Source: JAQBQB01 sp963757185
GTDB lineage: Bacteria; Gemmatimonadota; Gemmatimonadetes; Gemmatimonadales; Gemmatimonadaceae
Length of the DNA: 64,000 nucleotides
Direction of reading: 5' to 3'
Assembly: GCA_963757185.1 (NCBI GenBank)
Contig: CAVWQI010000002.1
Location: 806,001 to 870,000, forward strand
Part shown: positions 34,093 to 42,398 of the stretch, piece by piece
Layout: each line of letters opens with the position of its first letter
How positions within the stretch are numbered: the stretch's first letter is position 1
Position numbers and translations under genes: made by a program
Notes under the pieces: model-generated
What the model was told of the DNA's origin: nothing
Seen by the model: only the letters and a program-made list of their open reading frames with translations
The model's database searches: none

Positions 34093-34875
34093 ATGATTCG
34101 ACCCAGGTTCATCGCCGGCGTCTTCGCGTTCGCGGCAATCGGCGGCGTCACCACCGGCGCCCAATCCGTCCCGAAGACCGGCGCCGAAGTGTTTCAGCGG
34201 ATGCACGACGCGTACGCCGGGAAGTGGTACCGCACGCTCACGTTCGTTCAGAAGACCACGCAACGCCGGCGGGACGGGACCGACTCGGTCAGTACCTGGT
34301 ACGAGAGCCTGCGACAGGTGGGCAGCCTCACTCAGCTGCGCATCGACTTCGGCGATCTGGCGGCGGGCAACGGCGTGCTGTACACGGCCGACTCGTCGTG
34401 GCGCGTGCGAGACGGGAAGCTCGTCAGCGCGAGCGCCGACGGGAACGAGTTCCTGCCGCTCATCGAGGGCGTCTACTTCAACCCCGTGCAGCAGACGATT
34501 CGCGAGCTCTCGTCGACGAAGACGGACATGTCGCGCGTGATCGAGGGGAGCTACCAGAAGCGCCGCGTGTGGATCATCGGGGCGGCGTCGACGGCGGACA
34601 CCGCGTCACCGCAGATCTGGATCGACGCGGAGCGCAACGTCGCCGTGCGCGCGATCCTGAGTCCCCCGGCCAATGCGCCGGCGCTCGACATTCATCTCGA
34701 CGGCTACGTGCCGATCGAGGCCACGTGGCTGGCGTCGAAGATCGCGATGATGCAGAGCGGCGTGCCGCGGCAGACAGAGGAATACCGCGACTGGAAAGTG
34801 AACGTCGATCTGCCGGCGAGCCTGTTCGACGTCGCGACGTGGACGTCCGCTCCGCACTGGGCGAAGCACCCGTAA
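34093..34875 (+). CDS. periplasmic protein of LolA-like half-barrel type
   Basis: 260 residues with a signal peptide (FIAGVFAFAAIGGVTTGAQ). The mature chain has the repeated long antiparallel strands typical of the LolA/LppX half-barrel fold: KWYRTLTFVQKTTQRRRDG, LRIDFGDLAAGNGVLYTADSS, VRDGKLVSAS, RVWIIGAAS, PQIWIDAERNVAVRA. It closes with strand ATWLASKIAMM. These proteins bind lipids or amphiphiles, but the sequence does not prove a lipoprotein carrier role. The stop is followed by a hairpin that terminates transcription from both sides. Confidence 0.7.
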   Translation: MIRPRFIAGVFAFAAIGGVTTGAQSVPKTGAEVFQRMHDAYAGKWYRTLTFVQKTTQRRRDGTDSVSTWYESLRQVGSLTQLRIDFGDLAAGNGVLYTADSSWRVRDGKLVSASADGNEFLPLIEGVYFNPVQQTIRELSSTKTDMSRVIEGSYQKRRVWIIGAASTADTASPQIWIDAERNVAVRAILSPPANAPALDIHLDGYVPIEATWLASKIAMMQSGVPRQTEEYRDWKVNVDLPASLFDVATWTSAPHWAKHP

Positions 34876-34910
34876 GGCGCGTTTGAAACGCGCCGCGCCG
34901 TCTACGGCGC
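34876..34910. terminator. back-to-back hairpins between convergent genes
   Basis: Hairpin 1 is ggcgcgtt/aacgcgcc (34876-34883 with 34887-34894). Hairpin 2 is gcgccgt/acggcgc (34895-34901 with 34904-34910) and overlaps the last codons of the minus-strand gene. GC-rich and adjacent to both stops, it may work in both directions. Confidence 0.6.
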
Positions 34911-35411
34911 GGCGACGCGCTTGGTGTCTTCGTCCTCGTGCACGACGGTGCGCCGCACGAGTTGCACCGAACCGGCGAGAATCGCCGACCAGACGATGAT
35001 CGCGATTCCGCGAATGAGCAGCGCGTTGAGGCTCATTCCAATCCAGTCGTCCCAGTGCGCGCGCACGGTGCCGTTGGCCTCGTGCCCGATCGCGATCAAT
35101 AGCGCGCTCGTGACCATCTCCGCCGCGACCTCGACGCCGGCGAACGCCGGGGCGCGCCACATGTACTGATGGAGCGGGAAGTTCGCGAGGTGGGCGGTGA
35201 CCATGCCCAGAAAGAAGATCGCGCCGACGGCGAAGGTCGCGCCGAGGTAGAGCCAGTTGTTGGCGCCGTGCGTGAGGATCAGCAGGCGATACGTGCGCAC
35301 GACGACGCCGGTGACCAGCGCCATCTCGATCAGGGAGTACGAGAGCCGCCGGAAAGCGCGGGGCTCCCGGATCCGGATCTCGGTGGTTTTTCGGGGGAAG
35401 AATTGCGACAT
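34902..35411 (-). CDS. integral membrane protein, four helices, unknown function
   Basis: 169 residues. A basic N-terminus (PRKTTEIRIREPRAFRRLS) precedes four hydrophobic helices at about 27-47 (YSLIEMALVTGVVVRTY), 53-75 (GATFAVGAIFFLGMVTAHLAN), 88-110 and 125-150 (ALLIRGIAIIVWSAILAGSV). It ends in an acidic tail (EDEDTKRV). No known transporter or enzyme motif. It begins with ATG 35409-35411 on the minus strand and stops inside the shared hairpin. Confidence 0.7.
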   Translation of the reverse strand: MSQFFPRKTTEIRIREPRAFRRLSYSLIEMALVTGVVVRTYRLLILTHGANNWLYLGATFAVGAIFFLGMVTAHLANFPLHQYMWRAPAFAGVEVAAEMVTSALLIAIGHEANGTVRAHWDDWIGMSLNALLIRGIAIIVWSAILAGSVQLVRRTVVHEDEDTKRVAAP

Positions 35412-35527
35412 GGTGGGGGCCTACCCTTAGACAAACGAACCGCTCTCAGGGTGGCAACCTCTCGCCGCCCGCGCACGGCGGCGAGGGGCGTTTGAGGGGG
35501 TTGCGGGCAGGAGCGGGACTACGTTCT

Positions 35528-36610
35528 CTAGGTCATGAACTCGTGCAGCAGCGAGTGGAAGTGGTGCACGCCGTTCTCGCGCTTGGCCGAGTAGCGGCCC
35601 CGGTCATAGACGCGCGAGCGAAGGTTGCGCTGCACCCGCTCGCAGATCTCGACGTCCTCGTCCTGAATATCGTCGCTGAACTTCACGAGCCGCGACCATG
35701 ACGGATCGGTCGCCGGATCCGCCGGTGGATTCGACGCGAACCACTCGAACACGACGACCGTCTTGTCGTGCGAGACCGGCACGACGACGTTCGTCTGCAT
35801 CTGGCCGAGGTAGACGTTGAGCATGATGTTCGGAAACACCCAGCCATAGACCGCCTCGGGCACTTTGGCGAGCGACGGATCGTAGAATCGCGGACTCGCC
35901 TCGGTGACCGGCTTGAGCGGCGCGTGTTGGATGGAGCTGTATCGCTGCGGCTCGACCCGATAGCTGTCGTAGTCGATCTCCTTGTTGAGCGTCGGGTGCA
36001 CGACGGGGATGTGGTACCCCTCGAGGTAGTTGTCGACGTAGACCTTCCAGTTGCACGCGAGCTCGTACTCCTTCCGCATCACGTAGCGCATCGACTCGCA
36101 TCCGAACGCCGCCACACGCCCCGGAATCGACTCCAACATCTCGGCGAGCGGCGGCGCCTTGCCGTCGAGGTTCGCGAAAACGAGCGGGCCCCACGTATCG
36201 ATCGACACGCCGCGCAGGCGCATCTCGTCGCGATTGAAATACTCGGCGTCCTCCATCTCGGGAGCGCGCAGTAGCTCGCCCTTGAGCGTGTAGGTCCAGC
36301 CGTGGTATTTGCACTGCAGCGTTTGACGCTTGCCGCAGCCGTGCGCGACCGGACCGGCGCGGTGGAGGCAGACGTTGTGGAAACCACGCAAGGTGTCGCC
36401 GTCGCGCAGCACGACGATCGCATCGTTGCCGATCTCGGTCGTGAAGAAGGCTCCGTGTTCCGCGACTTGATCGAGGCGGCCGACGAGCTGCCAGGTGTGG
36501 GCGAACACTCGCTCGCGCTCGAGCTCGAGGTACACCGGGTCCACGTACAAGCGCGCGGGAATGGTCGACGCGCGACGAATGTCCGGATCGAACGGAAAGA
36601 CGAGCGGCAT
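35528..36610 (-). CDS. Rieske non-haem iron oxygenase, alpha-subunit type
   Basis: 360 residues. The [2Fe-2S] Rieske site is C81-x-H83 (CLHRAGPV) and C100-x2-H103 (CKYHGW). The catalytic domain begins at CNWKVYVDNYLEGYHIPVVHP (about 186-206), where His200 and His205 plus a downstream acidic residue bind iron, with Asp193 as the bridging residue. This is the single-component-like group with choline/carnitine-type monooxygenases and aromatic ring hydroxylases; the substrate cannot be told. A separate reductase is needed and is not encoded here. It lies seven bases after the PQQ dehydrogenase stop, so the two genes form one transcript. Confidence 0.92.
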   Translation of the reverse strand: MPLVFPFDPDIRRASTIPARLYVDPVYLELERERVFAHTWQLVGRLDQVAEHGAFFTTEIGNDAIVVLRDGDTLRGFHNVCLHRAGPVAHGCGKRQTLQCKYHGWTYTLKGELLRAPEMEDAEYFNRDEMRLRGVSIDTWGPLVFANLDGKAPPLAEMLESIPGRVAAFGCESMRYVMRKEYELACNWKVYVDNYLEGYHIPVVHPTLNKEIDYDSYRVEPQRYSSIQHAPLKPVTEASPRFYDPSLAKVPEAVYGWVFPNIMLNVYLGQMQTNVVVPVSHDKTVVVFEWFASNPPADPATDPSWSRLVKFSDDIQDEDVEICERVQRNLRSRVYDRGRYSAKRENGVHHFHSLLHEFMT

Positions 36611-36617
36611 GTTTGCG

Positions 36618-38573
36618 TTACGGCAGCGCGAACGCCTGCAGCTTGGCCCCTGAAGCCGCGCCTGTGGCGATCACGACGAATTGTTTGCCGGCCTTCGTCC
36701 GGTAGGTCATCGGCACGGCGTAACCGTTCTGGCCGAGGTCGGCCGACCACAACGTCGATCCGTCGCGCGAGTCGATGGCGTAGAGCGTCGACCCGCCTCC
36801 CGTGGCGAAGATCAGTCCCGAGGCCGTCACCATCGGCCCCGGCGACCCCGACACGCCGAGCGCCGGCAATTTGAGATCTTTGAGCAAAGGATGATTGCGA
36901 ATCGCCGGTGTGTCGCCGAGTGGTACCGTCCACTTCGTGTCGCCGGTGTTGAGGTCGATCGCCGTCAGCGTGCCGTACGGCGGCCGGTTGATGGGCAGCG
37001 GCAGAAAACGTTGCCCGCTGTCGCGCGGCGGCATGGCGACGCGCAGGTTCGACGCGGAGAGATCGGCCGAGTAGTCGGCATCGACCGTGTCGGAGTGCGC
37101 GGGCTGCACGATCTTGTACATCGCGGGAGAATTGCTCGCCTTGACGTAGATCGTTCCCGTCGTCGGATCCAGCGCGCCGCCGCCCCACCCCGCGCCGCCG
37201 ATCGCGCCCGGCATCACGATCGTTCCCGCCAGCGACGGCGGCGTGAAAATCGGACCGAAGCGAAGATTTTTCGTCTCCTCCAGCGCACGCGCCCTGATCT
37301 CAGGCGTGAAGTCGATCAGGTCGCCGAGGCCGAAGCCTTGCTTGGCAAACGCTCTTGGCTTCGTGGGAAACGGCTGCGACTGCGCCGCCTTCTCCCCCGG
37401 CACGTCGCTCGCCGGCACCGATCGCTCTTCGATCGGCCATATCGGCTCGCCCGAAACGCGATCGAAAACGAACAGAAATCCGGTTTTCGCCGGTACCGCG
37501 ACGATGTCGCGTGATTTTCCGCTCACGGTGACCGATGCGAGCACCGGAGCCGCGGGAAGGTCGTAGTCCCAGAGTCCGTGATGCACCGTCTGGAACGCCC
37601 ACTTGAGCTTCCCCGACTTCGCTTCGAGACAAACGACTGATTCGGCGTACAGATCATTGCCCAATCGGGCGCCGCCGTACCAGTCGTTGCTCGGCGTGCT
37701 CACGGGGAGATAGACCAGCCCGCGCGCGTCGTCCACGGTGAACGGTGCCCACACGTTCGCGTGGCCCGTCGTCTTCCACGATTCTTTGTCCCACGTGCTG
37801 ACGGCGGTGTCGCGATTGTCACGCGGGATGGGACTCCAGCTCCACGCGCGTTTTCCCGAGCGGACGTCGAATGCCTGCACGTCTCCCGGTGGATCGTTCG
37901 GATAGATGAGCCGGTCCGCCACACCGTTGCCGACGATGACGAGGTCGCGCCACACGACGGGCGGCGACGTCTCGGTGTAGTGCAGCTTGTTCACCTTCTT
38001 GCCGTTTCGCTCGAGACGCGCGGTCAGATCGACGACGCCTGTGTCGCCGAAGGTGCGAATCGGCTGTCCCGTCGCCGCATCGATCGCGACGAGATTCCAG
38101 CGGCTGTTGATGAAGATCCGCCGCTGCCGGCCGTCGGTCCACGTCGCGACGCCACGGTGAACGAAGCCCGTCCCGTTGGACGGCTGACCGGCGGCGTACG
38201 GCTTGGGATCGTACGCCCAGAACTCTTTGCCGCTCGACGCGTCGAGCGCGACCACTCGGTTATAGGACGTGCTCAGAAAAAGCGTATCGCCCAGCATGAG
38301 CGGCGTCGCTTGGAAATTTCCTGGACGCGTGCGAAGCTCGGGTTTCGGCGTCTCACCCGTCGCCCACTCCCACGCCTTCGTCAGGCGCGCGACGTTGCCG
38401 CGGTCGATATCGGTGAGCTTCGAGAACTTGGTCGACGCGAGGTCGCCGCCGAACGCGGGCCACTCGACCATTTGCGCGCGCGCGGCGCCTAGCGGCACAT
38501 CGGCCGCGGCGAGAGCCGCTGCCAATGCCAGCGGTACGGAAAATCGCGCGGAAAATCGCGCGGCAAATCGCAT
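36618..38573 (-). CDS. secreted PQQ-dependent quinoprotein dehydrogenase
   Basis: 651 residues from ATG 38571-38573, giving a signal peptide whose core has tandem FAARFSARF sequence (cut about AARAQ). The frame is open another 77 codons upstream, but those read as Gly/Arg-rich. The eight-bladed propeller of the glucose/methanol dehydrogenase family is clear: ATPLMLGDTLFLSTSYNRVVALDASSGK (first blades), PPVVWRDLVIVGNGV, and the closing TLYAIDSRDGSTLWS and MTYRTKAGKQFVVIATG. No C-terminal cytochrome domain is fused. The enzyme oxidises alcohols or sugars in the periplasm using PQQ. It is upstream of and coupled to the Rieske gene. Confidence 0.92.
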   Translation of the reverse strand: MRFAARFSARFSVPLALAAALAAADVPLGAARAQMVEWPAFGGDLASTKFSKLTDIDRGNVARLTKAWEWATGETPKPELRTRPGNFQATPLMLGDTLFLSTSYNRVVALDASSGKEFWAYDPKPYAAGQPSNGTGFVHRGVATWTDGRQRRIFINSRWNLVAIDAATGQPIRTFGDTGVVDLTARLERNGKKVNKLHYTETSPPVVWRDLVIVGNGVADRLIYPNDPPGDVQAFDVRSGKRAWSWSPIPRDNRDTAVSTWDKESWKTTGHANVWAPFTVDDARGLVYLPVSTPSNDWYGGARLGNDLYAESVVCLEAKSGKLKWAFQTVHHGLWDYDLPAAPVLASVTVSGKSRDIVAVPAKTGFLFVFDRVSGEPIWPIEERSVPASDVPGEKAAQSQPFPTKPRAFAKQGFGLGDLIDFTPEIRARALEETKNLRFGPIFTPPSLAGTIVMPGAIGGAGWGGGALDPTTGTIYVKASNSPAMYKIVQPAHSDTVDADYSADLSASNLRVAMPPRDSGQRFLPLPINRPPYGTLTAIDLNTGDTKWTVPLGDTPAIRNHPLLKDLKLPALGVSGSPGPMVTASGLIFATGGGSTLYAIDSRDGSTLWSADLGQNGYAVPMTYRTKAGKQFVVIATGAASGAKLQAFALP

Positions 38574-38614
38574 AGTAAGGCGGGTTGGTGGGCCGCCTAA
38601 TTCTGCACCCAGAT

Positions 38615-39124
38615 TCAGCGCTTGGGCAGACCGCGCTCCAACTCGTGGGCCGAGCGCAGCGCGAGGGCGCAAAATGTAAGCGTCGCGTTGGCGCAGCCAC
38701 CGCTCACCGCCGTCGGCGCGCCGACGACGAACAGGTTCTCGTGATCGTGCGTTCGTCCCCACGAATCGACGACGCTCGCCGACCCATCCGCGCCCATGCG
38801 ACAACCCCCCGCCGGATGATCCTGGAAGTTGTCGACGTTGGTACGAAGCACTTTGCCCTTCCCCGCGCGCGCCATCTCGTTGAACAGATTTCGAATCGAC
38901 TCTTCGGTCGGCCCGCGCTCGGCCACCGACTCCGGCGCGTCCTGAAAGGACAGCTTGGGCAACGGATCACCCCACTGATTCTTCTTGCCCGAGTCGAGAG
39001 TCAGCTCGCTCGAGCGGTCGGGGATGACCTCGTAATACGCACGAACGCGCGCCGTGCCCGTCGCCGTTCGCTTGCGCCAGTCGCCGAGAATGGCGTCGCC
39101 GAGCATCAACGCGTTCGCAGTCAT
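38615..39124 (-). pseudogene. C-terminal part of a frameshifted GMC oxidoreductase
   Basis: This is the second piece of the GMC gene at 38967-40214, in a frame shifted by one base. The sequence from NALMLGDAILGDW onwards holds the conserved C-terminal GMC signature: GDPLPKLSFQDAPE, HPAGGCRMGADGSASVVDSWGRTHDHENLFVVGA (His and Asn at the active site), then LTFCALALRSAHEL. The internal ATG at 39122-39124 is not a real start. Fused to the upstream piece after removing one base near 39105-39130, the protein is 532 residues, the normal length. Confidence 0.85.
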
Positions 39125-40214
39125 CGACGAGCCTTGCCACCTTGCCCACCGACGATTCCCAGATTCGGAGGTCGTGCCGAATGAATCGCGTGCCCGGACG
39201 CGTGCGCATGAACTGCTTCGTCACCAGACTGTGTTGCTCGTTCATGCCGGGATAGAGTCGCAAGGGCAGGTCGACGTAGCCGCCCACGTTTCGGTGCCCG
39301 GAAAGGTATTTGCCGACGAGCCCCGATTTGTTCGCGACGCCGTCCGGCGCGCCACTCTGCGCCGAGAGCAGCAGCAGGTGTGACGACCACACATAGCCCG
39401 CGGCGACGACGAACGTCTTCGCGCGAAACTCGACCGGCGTGTCGGGCTGATCGAAGCTCGACGCGACAGCGTGTGAGATGGTCTTTCCACCGTCGTTGAG
39501 AACGAGCTTCCGCACCAGCGTTCGCGGCATCAGGTCGATCCGCTTCGTCCCCAACAGTGCGTTCCAGGTGAAATCGGGCGAGTACTTCGCGCCGATCGGG
39601 CAGATCGGCGAGCAGGTGTCGTTGCGACAGCAAGGCGGCCGCCCGCGATAGGCGGTCGAGTTCTTGGCCGAGGGCTGGCTCCACATCGGGATGCCGGCCC
39701 TGGCCGCCCACGCCTTGAGAAGCTCGAGGTTGTAGGTGAGGGGAATCGGCGGCTGGGGAAACGGCTTTTGACGCGGGTCGAGGTCGTGGGGGCCTTGTTC
39801 TCCCGCCACACCCATGACCTCCTCGGCTTCCTGATAGAACGGATCGAGCTCGTCGTAGTCGATCGGCCAATCCGTGCCGACGTCGTACAGCGTGCGCTGC
39901 TTGAAGTCCTCGGGCGAGAAGCGCGGCGTGACCGCGCCCCAATGCATCGCCAGCCCGCCGACCTGCATCGAGCGAGACTGCAGCGGCCCTTCGATCTCGT
40001 ATCCCTCGAGGTGATCCCGTCCCCACGGATTCTCGCCGTATCGCGTGAAGCGATCGCGCGCCGCGGCCCGCAACGTCAGTGGAACGGTGTTGTCGCCCGC
40101 TTCGACGACGACGACGCGCGCCGACGTCGTGCGCGCGAGCCGATCGGCGACCATCGCGGCGCTGATTCCCGACCCGATGATGCACACGTCGCTCTCGACG
40201 ACGCGACGCTTCAT
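38967..40214 (-). pseudogene. N-terminal part of a frameshifted GMC oxidoreductase (glucoside-3-dehydrogenase type)
   Basis: It starts at ATG 40212-40214, which overlaps the stop of the small-subunit gene (ATGA). The FAD dinucleotide-binding motif is DVCIIGSGISAAMVADRLA (about 8-26). QVGGLAMHWGAVTPRFSPEDF and CCRNDTCSPICPIGAKYSPDF are family features. The GMC reading continues to DLRIWESSVGKVARLVDD and then goes out of frame; the true continuation is the 38615-39124 piece. One extra base in the overlap explains it. It could be a real mutation or a sequencing error. Intact, it would be the catalytic FAD subunit that oxidises a sugar or glycoside. Confidence 0.85.
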
Positions 40215-40804
40215 CGCTTGGGCCCCTCGGCGAGCGGCAGCGGCTTTCGGGTCTGTTGGGCCAGAGGACGGCACGTCTCGCGGCCGATGCGCGCCTCGTA
40301 GCACAGATCGGCGGCGGCCGAGCTCCCGTAGAAGTGCGCGAGCAGAGCGACGGCGACGTGGTTGGCCTCGGCGACGTTCGGCATCCGGTCGAGGCGTTCG
40401 CCCTTTAGCGCCTCGCGAACGAGGTCCGCGCGCTGCGCGATCGTCGCCGACTTGAAGGGGCGCCCGTGCTTCGACTGCGCGGCGGCGTCGAGCGCGTCGA
40501 GCTGCGACGTCCAGCGCGTCACGGGCGTCGGCCCAGTCGTGCGGAGACGGGACGTGCCGTACCCGTGCACGAGTTCCGCGTTCTCTCGATAGTACTTACC
40601 CCAATCGCGGAAAGCGGCGACCGCGCGCGTGGTCCCGGCGCGACCCAACTCCGAGGGAAGGACCGCCTCACCGAGCGCGTCGAGCGTGGCCGGATCGGAC
40701 TCGAGGTGGCGGACGGCTGCGGCGTGGGCGCGCCGCACGACGACGCTCAGCGGAACCGCGGCCGCGAGCGAGGCGAGGAATCGCCGGCGCGAGATGCCCG
40801 TCAT
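40211..40804 (-). CDS. Tat-exported gluconate-2-dehydrogenase subunit 3-like small subunit
   Basis: 197 residues. The N-terminus carries a twin-arginine signal, SRRRFLASLAAAVPLSVVV (the arginines precede a hydrophobic stretch). The mature part is the helical gluconate-dehydrogenase-subunit-3 domain (ATLDALGEAVLPSELG, FRDWGKYY, then FYGSSAAADLCYEARIGRETCRPLAQ). In dimers it escorts the co-folded GMC flavoprotein through the Tat pathway. This is the LacA/LacC-type arrangement, where a separate cytochrome would be the electron acceptor. Its stop overlaps the GMC start, so the two are translated together. Confidence 0.9.
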   Translation of the reverse strand: MTGISRRRFLASLAAAVPLSVVVRRAHAAAVRHLESDPATLDALGEAVLPSELGRAGTTRAVAAFRDWGKYYRENAELVHGYGTSRLRTTGPTPVTRWTSQLDALDAAAQSKHGRPFKSATIAQRADLVREALKGERLDRMPNVAEANHVAVALLAHFYGSSAAADLCYEARIGRETCRPLAQQTRKPLPLAEGPKR

Positions 40805-40844
40805 GCGAGCAAATCTGCGCCGAGAACCGTCGCCTCGGACAGGG

Positions 40845-41714
40845 TCATTTCACCCAGTGTCCGATGCGCGACCAGCGAATGTCGGTGATGAACGAAATCG
40901 GACGGTCGCTCACTTGGCCGGAGCATTGATCGTTCTGATCGCTGGGACCGGGGACGTACGAGTAGTAAACGAACAGCGGGCGTCCGCGGATGTTATCCCG
41001 TGGCACGACGCCCCAGTAGCGACTGTCCTTCGAGCAATAGCGGTTGTCGCCCATCATGAAATAGCGATCGGCGGGAATGACGAGCGGCCCCCACGTGCCG
41101 AGCGTCGGTTGCTCGGGCGGCGGTCCGAAGCGCGAGCTTTTCAGCTCGATGTTGTGCTGCCACGTGAAGTCTGGCGACGTGGCGTTGTTGTCGCCCGTCG
41201 GGTTCGACGCCGCGAACGATTGCCGCTGCGGAACGCCGTTCAGGCTCAACACACCGTCGCGCATGAGGAGCGTGTCGCCCGGCATCCCGATGAGGCGCTT
41301 CACGAGCGTGGGTGTGAAGTCGGGCGCGTTGTCGGCCTGGTACGGCGAGACGAAGACGACGACGTCGCCGTGTTTGGGGCTGGTGTAACCGGGCAGATGC
41401 GAGTTCGTGAACGGAATCGTCGGACCGTACGCGAGCTTGTTGACGAACAGCCAATCGCCGACGAGCAACGTCGGAATCATGCTCCCCGACGGAATGCGAA
41501 ACGCCTCGACGAACAGCGTCTTGATGAACAGGTAGATGACGATCGCGCCGAGGATCGACTTGAAGTTCTCCCAGAACACCTGCCCCGCGGGGCGCGCCGG
41601 CTTGCCGCCGCCGCCGCGCGCCTGGGCGACGACGTTCTTTTTGCTTCCGCCCGGCTGCGGCGCCGGTTTGCGGGAGGACGGGTTGGGAGCGGGAGACGAG
41701 GACTGTTTGGCCAT
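40845..41714 (-). CDS. lepB: signal peptidase I
   Basis: 289 residues. It cleaves leader peptides on the periplasmic side of the membrane. A Pro/Ser/Gly/Lys-rich cytoplasmic extension (1-48) precedes one membrane helix (about 53-72, LGAIVIYLFIKTLFV). Catalytic Ser78 lies in PSGSM, and the general base Lys139 in LVKRLIGMPGD. MGDNRYCSKDSRYWG is the box E signature. An insert of about 40 residues between boxes D and E (FAASNPTGDNNATSPDF) lengthens the chain. It has no obvious operon partner. Confidence 0.95.
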   Translation of the reverse strand: MAKQSSSPAPNPSSRKPAPQPGGSKKNVVAQARGGGGKPARPAGQVFWENFKSILGAIVIYLFIKTLFVEAFRIPSGSMIPTLLVGDWLFVNKLAYGPTIPFTNSHLPGYTSPKHGDVVVFVSPYQADNAPDFTPTLVKRLIGMPGDTLLMRDGVLSLNGVPQRQSFAASNPTGDNNATSPDFTWQHNIELKSSRFGPPPEQPTLGTWGPLVIPADRYFMMGDNRYCSKDSRYWGVVPRDNIRGRPLFVYYSYVPGPSDQNDQCSGQVSDRPISFITDIRWSRIGHWVK

Positions 41715-41815
41715 GAGGCGACGAGCGCTGGTGGCGGCTTCACGAATCTAGTGATCCGTACGCCGCCCGCGCCTCGGCCGTTTCCTCCCGCGATTCCGCC
41801 CGGCGGAAAAGCAGC

Positions 41816-41849
41816 AGGGGGACGAGCTCGCGAGCGAGTTCGTCCCCCT
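41816..41849 (-). terminator. terminator of the SWIB-domain gene
   Basis: 16-bp stem (41816-41831 with 41834-41849, one mismatch) with a two-base loop. On the minus strand TTTT follows (complement of 41807-41810). It starts 17 bases after the gene's stop. Confidence 0.75.
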
Positions 41850-41866
41850 GGCTGAACCTGCGAAGG

Positions 41867-42208
41867 CTACTTCAGGTGCTTGCTGACCAGCTTGGTCATC
41901 TCGAACATCGAGACCTGGCCCTTGCCGCCGAACACCGCCTTCAGGTTGGCGTCCGCATTGATCATGCGGCGGTTCTTCGAGTCCTGGAGGCCGTTCTTGC
42001 GGATGTAGCCCCAGAGCTTCTTGGTCACTTCGGTGCGGGGTATCGCCGTACCACCCACGACCGTCGAGAGCGTCGCATCCGGCTGCACCGGCTTCATGAA
42101 CGCGGCGTTTGGTTTGCGCTTCTTCGCCGCCGTCTTCTTCACCGCGCGCTTGGCCGGTCTCTTCGCCGCTTTCTTGGCGGTCTTCTTCGCCTTCTTCTTT
42201 GCAGCCAT
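41867..42208 (-). CDS. small SWIB/MDM2-domain protein with histone-H1-like lysine tail
   Basis: 113 residues from ATG 42206-42208, set by GGGAG five bases upstream (a GTG two codons earlier is the alternative). The first about 33 residues are almost all Lys, Ala and Arg in KKAKKTAKKAAKRPAKR-type repeats, as in histone H1 tails. The rest is a SWIB domain: LSTVVGGTAIPRTEVTKKLWGYIRKNGLQD and MINADANLKAVFGGKGQVSMFEMTKLVSKHL. Such proteins occur in Chlamydiae and several environmental phyla and may bind or compact DNA. It stands alone with its own terminator. Confidence 0.93.
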   Translation of the reverse strand: MAAKKKAKKTAKKAAKRPAKRAVKKTAAKKRKPNAAFMKPVQPDATLSTVVGGTAIPRTEVTKKLWGYIRKNGLQDSKNRRMINADANLKAVFGGKGQVSMFEMTKLVSKHLK

Positions 42209-42264
42209 TCTCACTCCCGGTAGATGGAATGGTGAGGATCATCCTCGCGAGGACGGGCGATTCT

Positions 42265-42390
42265 CCTATGAAAATCGCCCGCCTTCGAGTGCGAAAAGTA
42301 TTATCCTCGGCGCAGGACGCAATAGGGAAATGAGTCGTTTTCCCTCTGAGAAGAGTCGTTTTCCCTCTGAGAATCGGCATTTTTCATAGG
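42265..42390. repeat. inverted-end element containing a 21-bp perfect tandem repeat
   Basis: The ends cctatgaaaa (42265-42274) and ttttcatagg (42381-42390) are a perfect 10-bp inverted repeat. Inside, a 21-bp unit beginning gagtcgttttccctctg is present twice without a break (42332-42352, 42353-42373). The region between the SWIB and hydrolase genes, 42209-42398, is otherwise empty. It may be the SWIB promoter region with repeated binding sites, or a small mobile remnant. Confidence 0.5.
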
Positions 42391-42398
42391 GAACGAGG

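Noticed and set aside
31176..34154. 992-codon minus-strand frame opposite the receptor and mmsA
   Set aside because: Composition is the antisense signature of GC-rich coding DNA. Both sense genes have complete families and motifs.
36618..38804. Longer start for the PQQ dehydrogenase at 38804
   Set aside because: It adds 77 Gly/Arg-rich residues in front of a perfect signal peptide at 38573.
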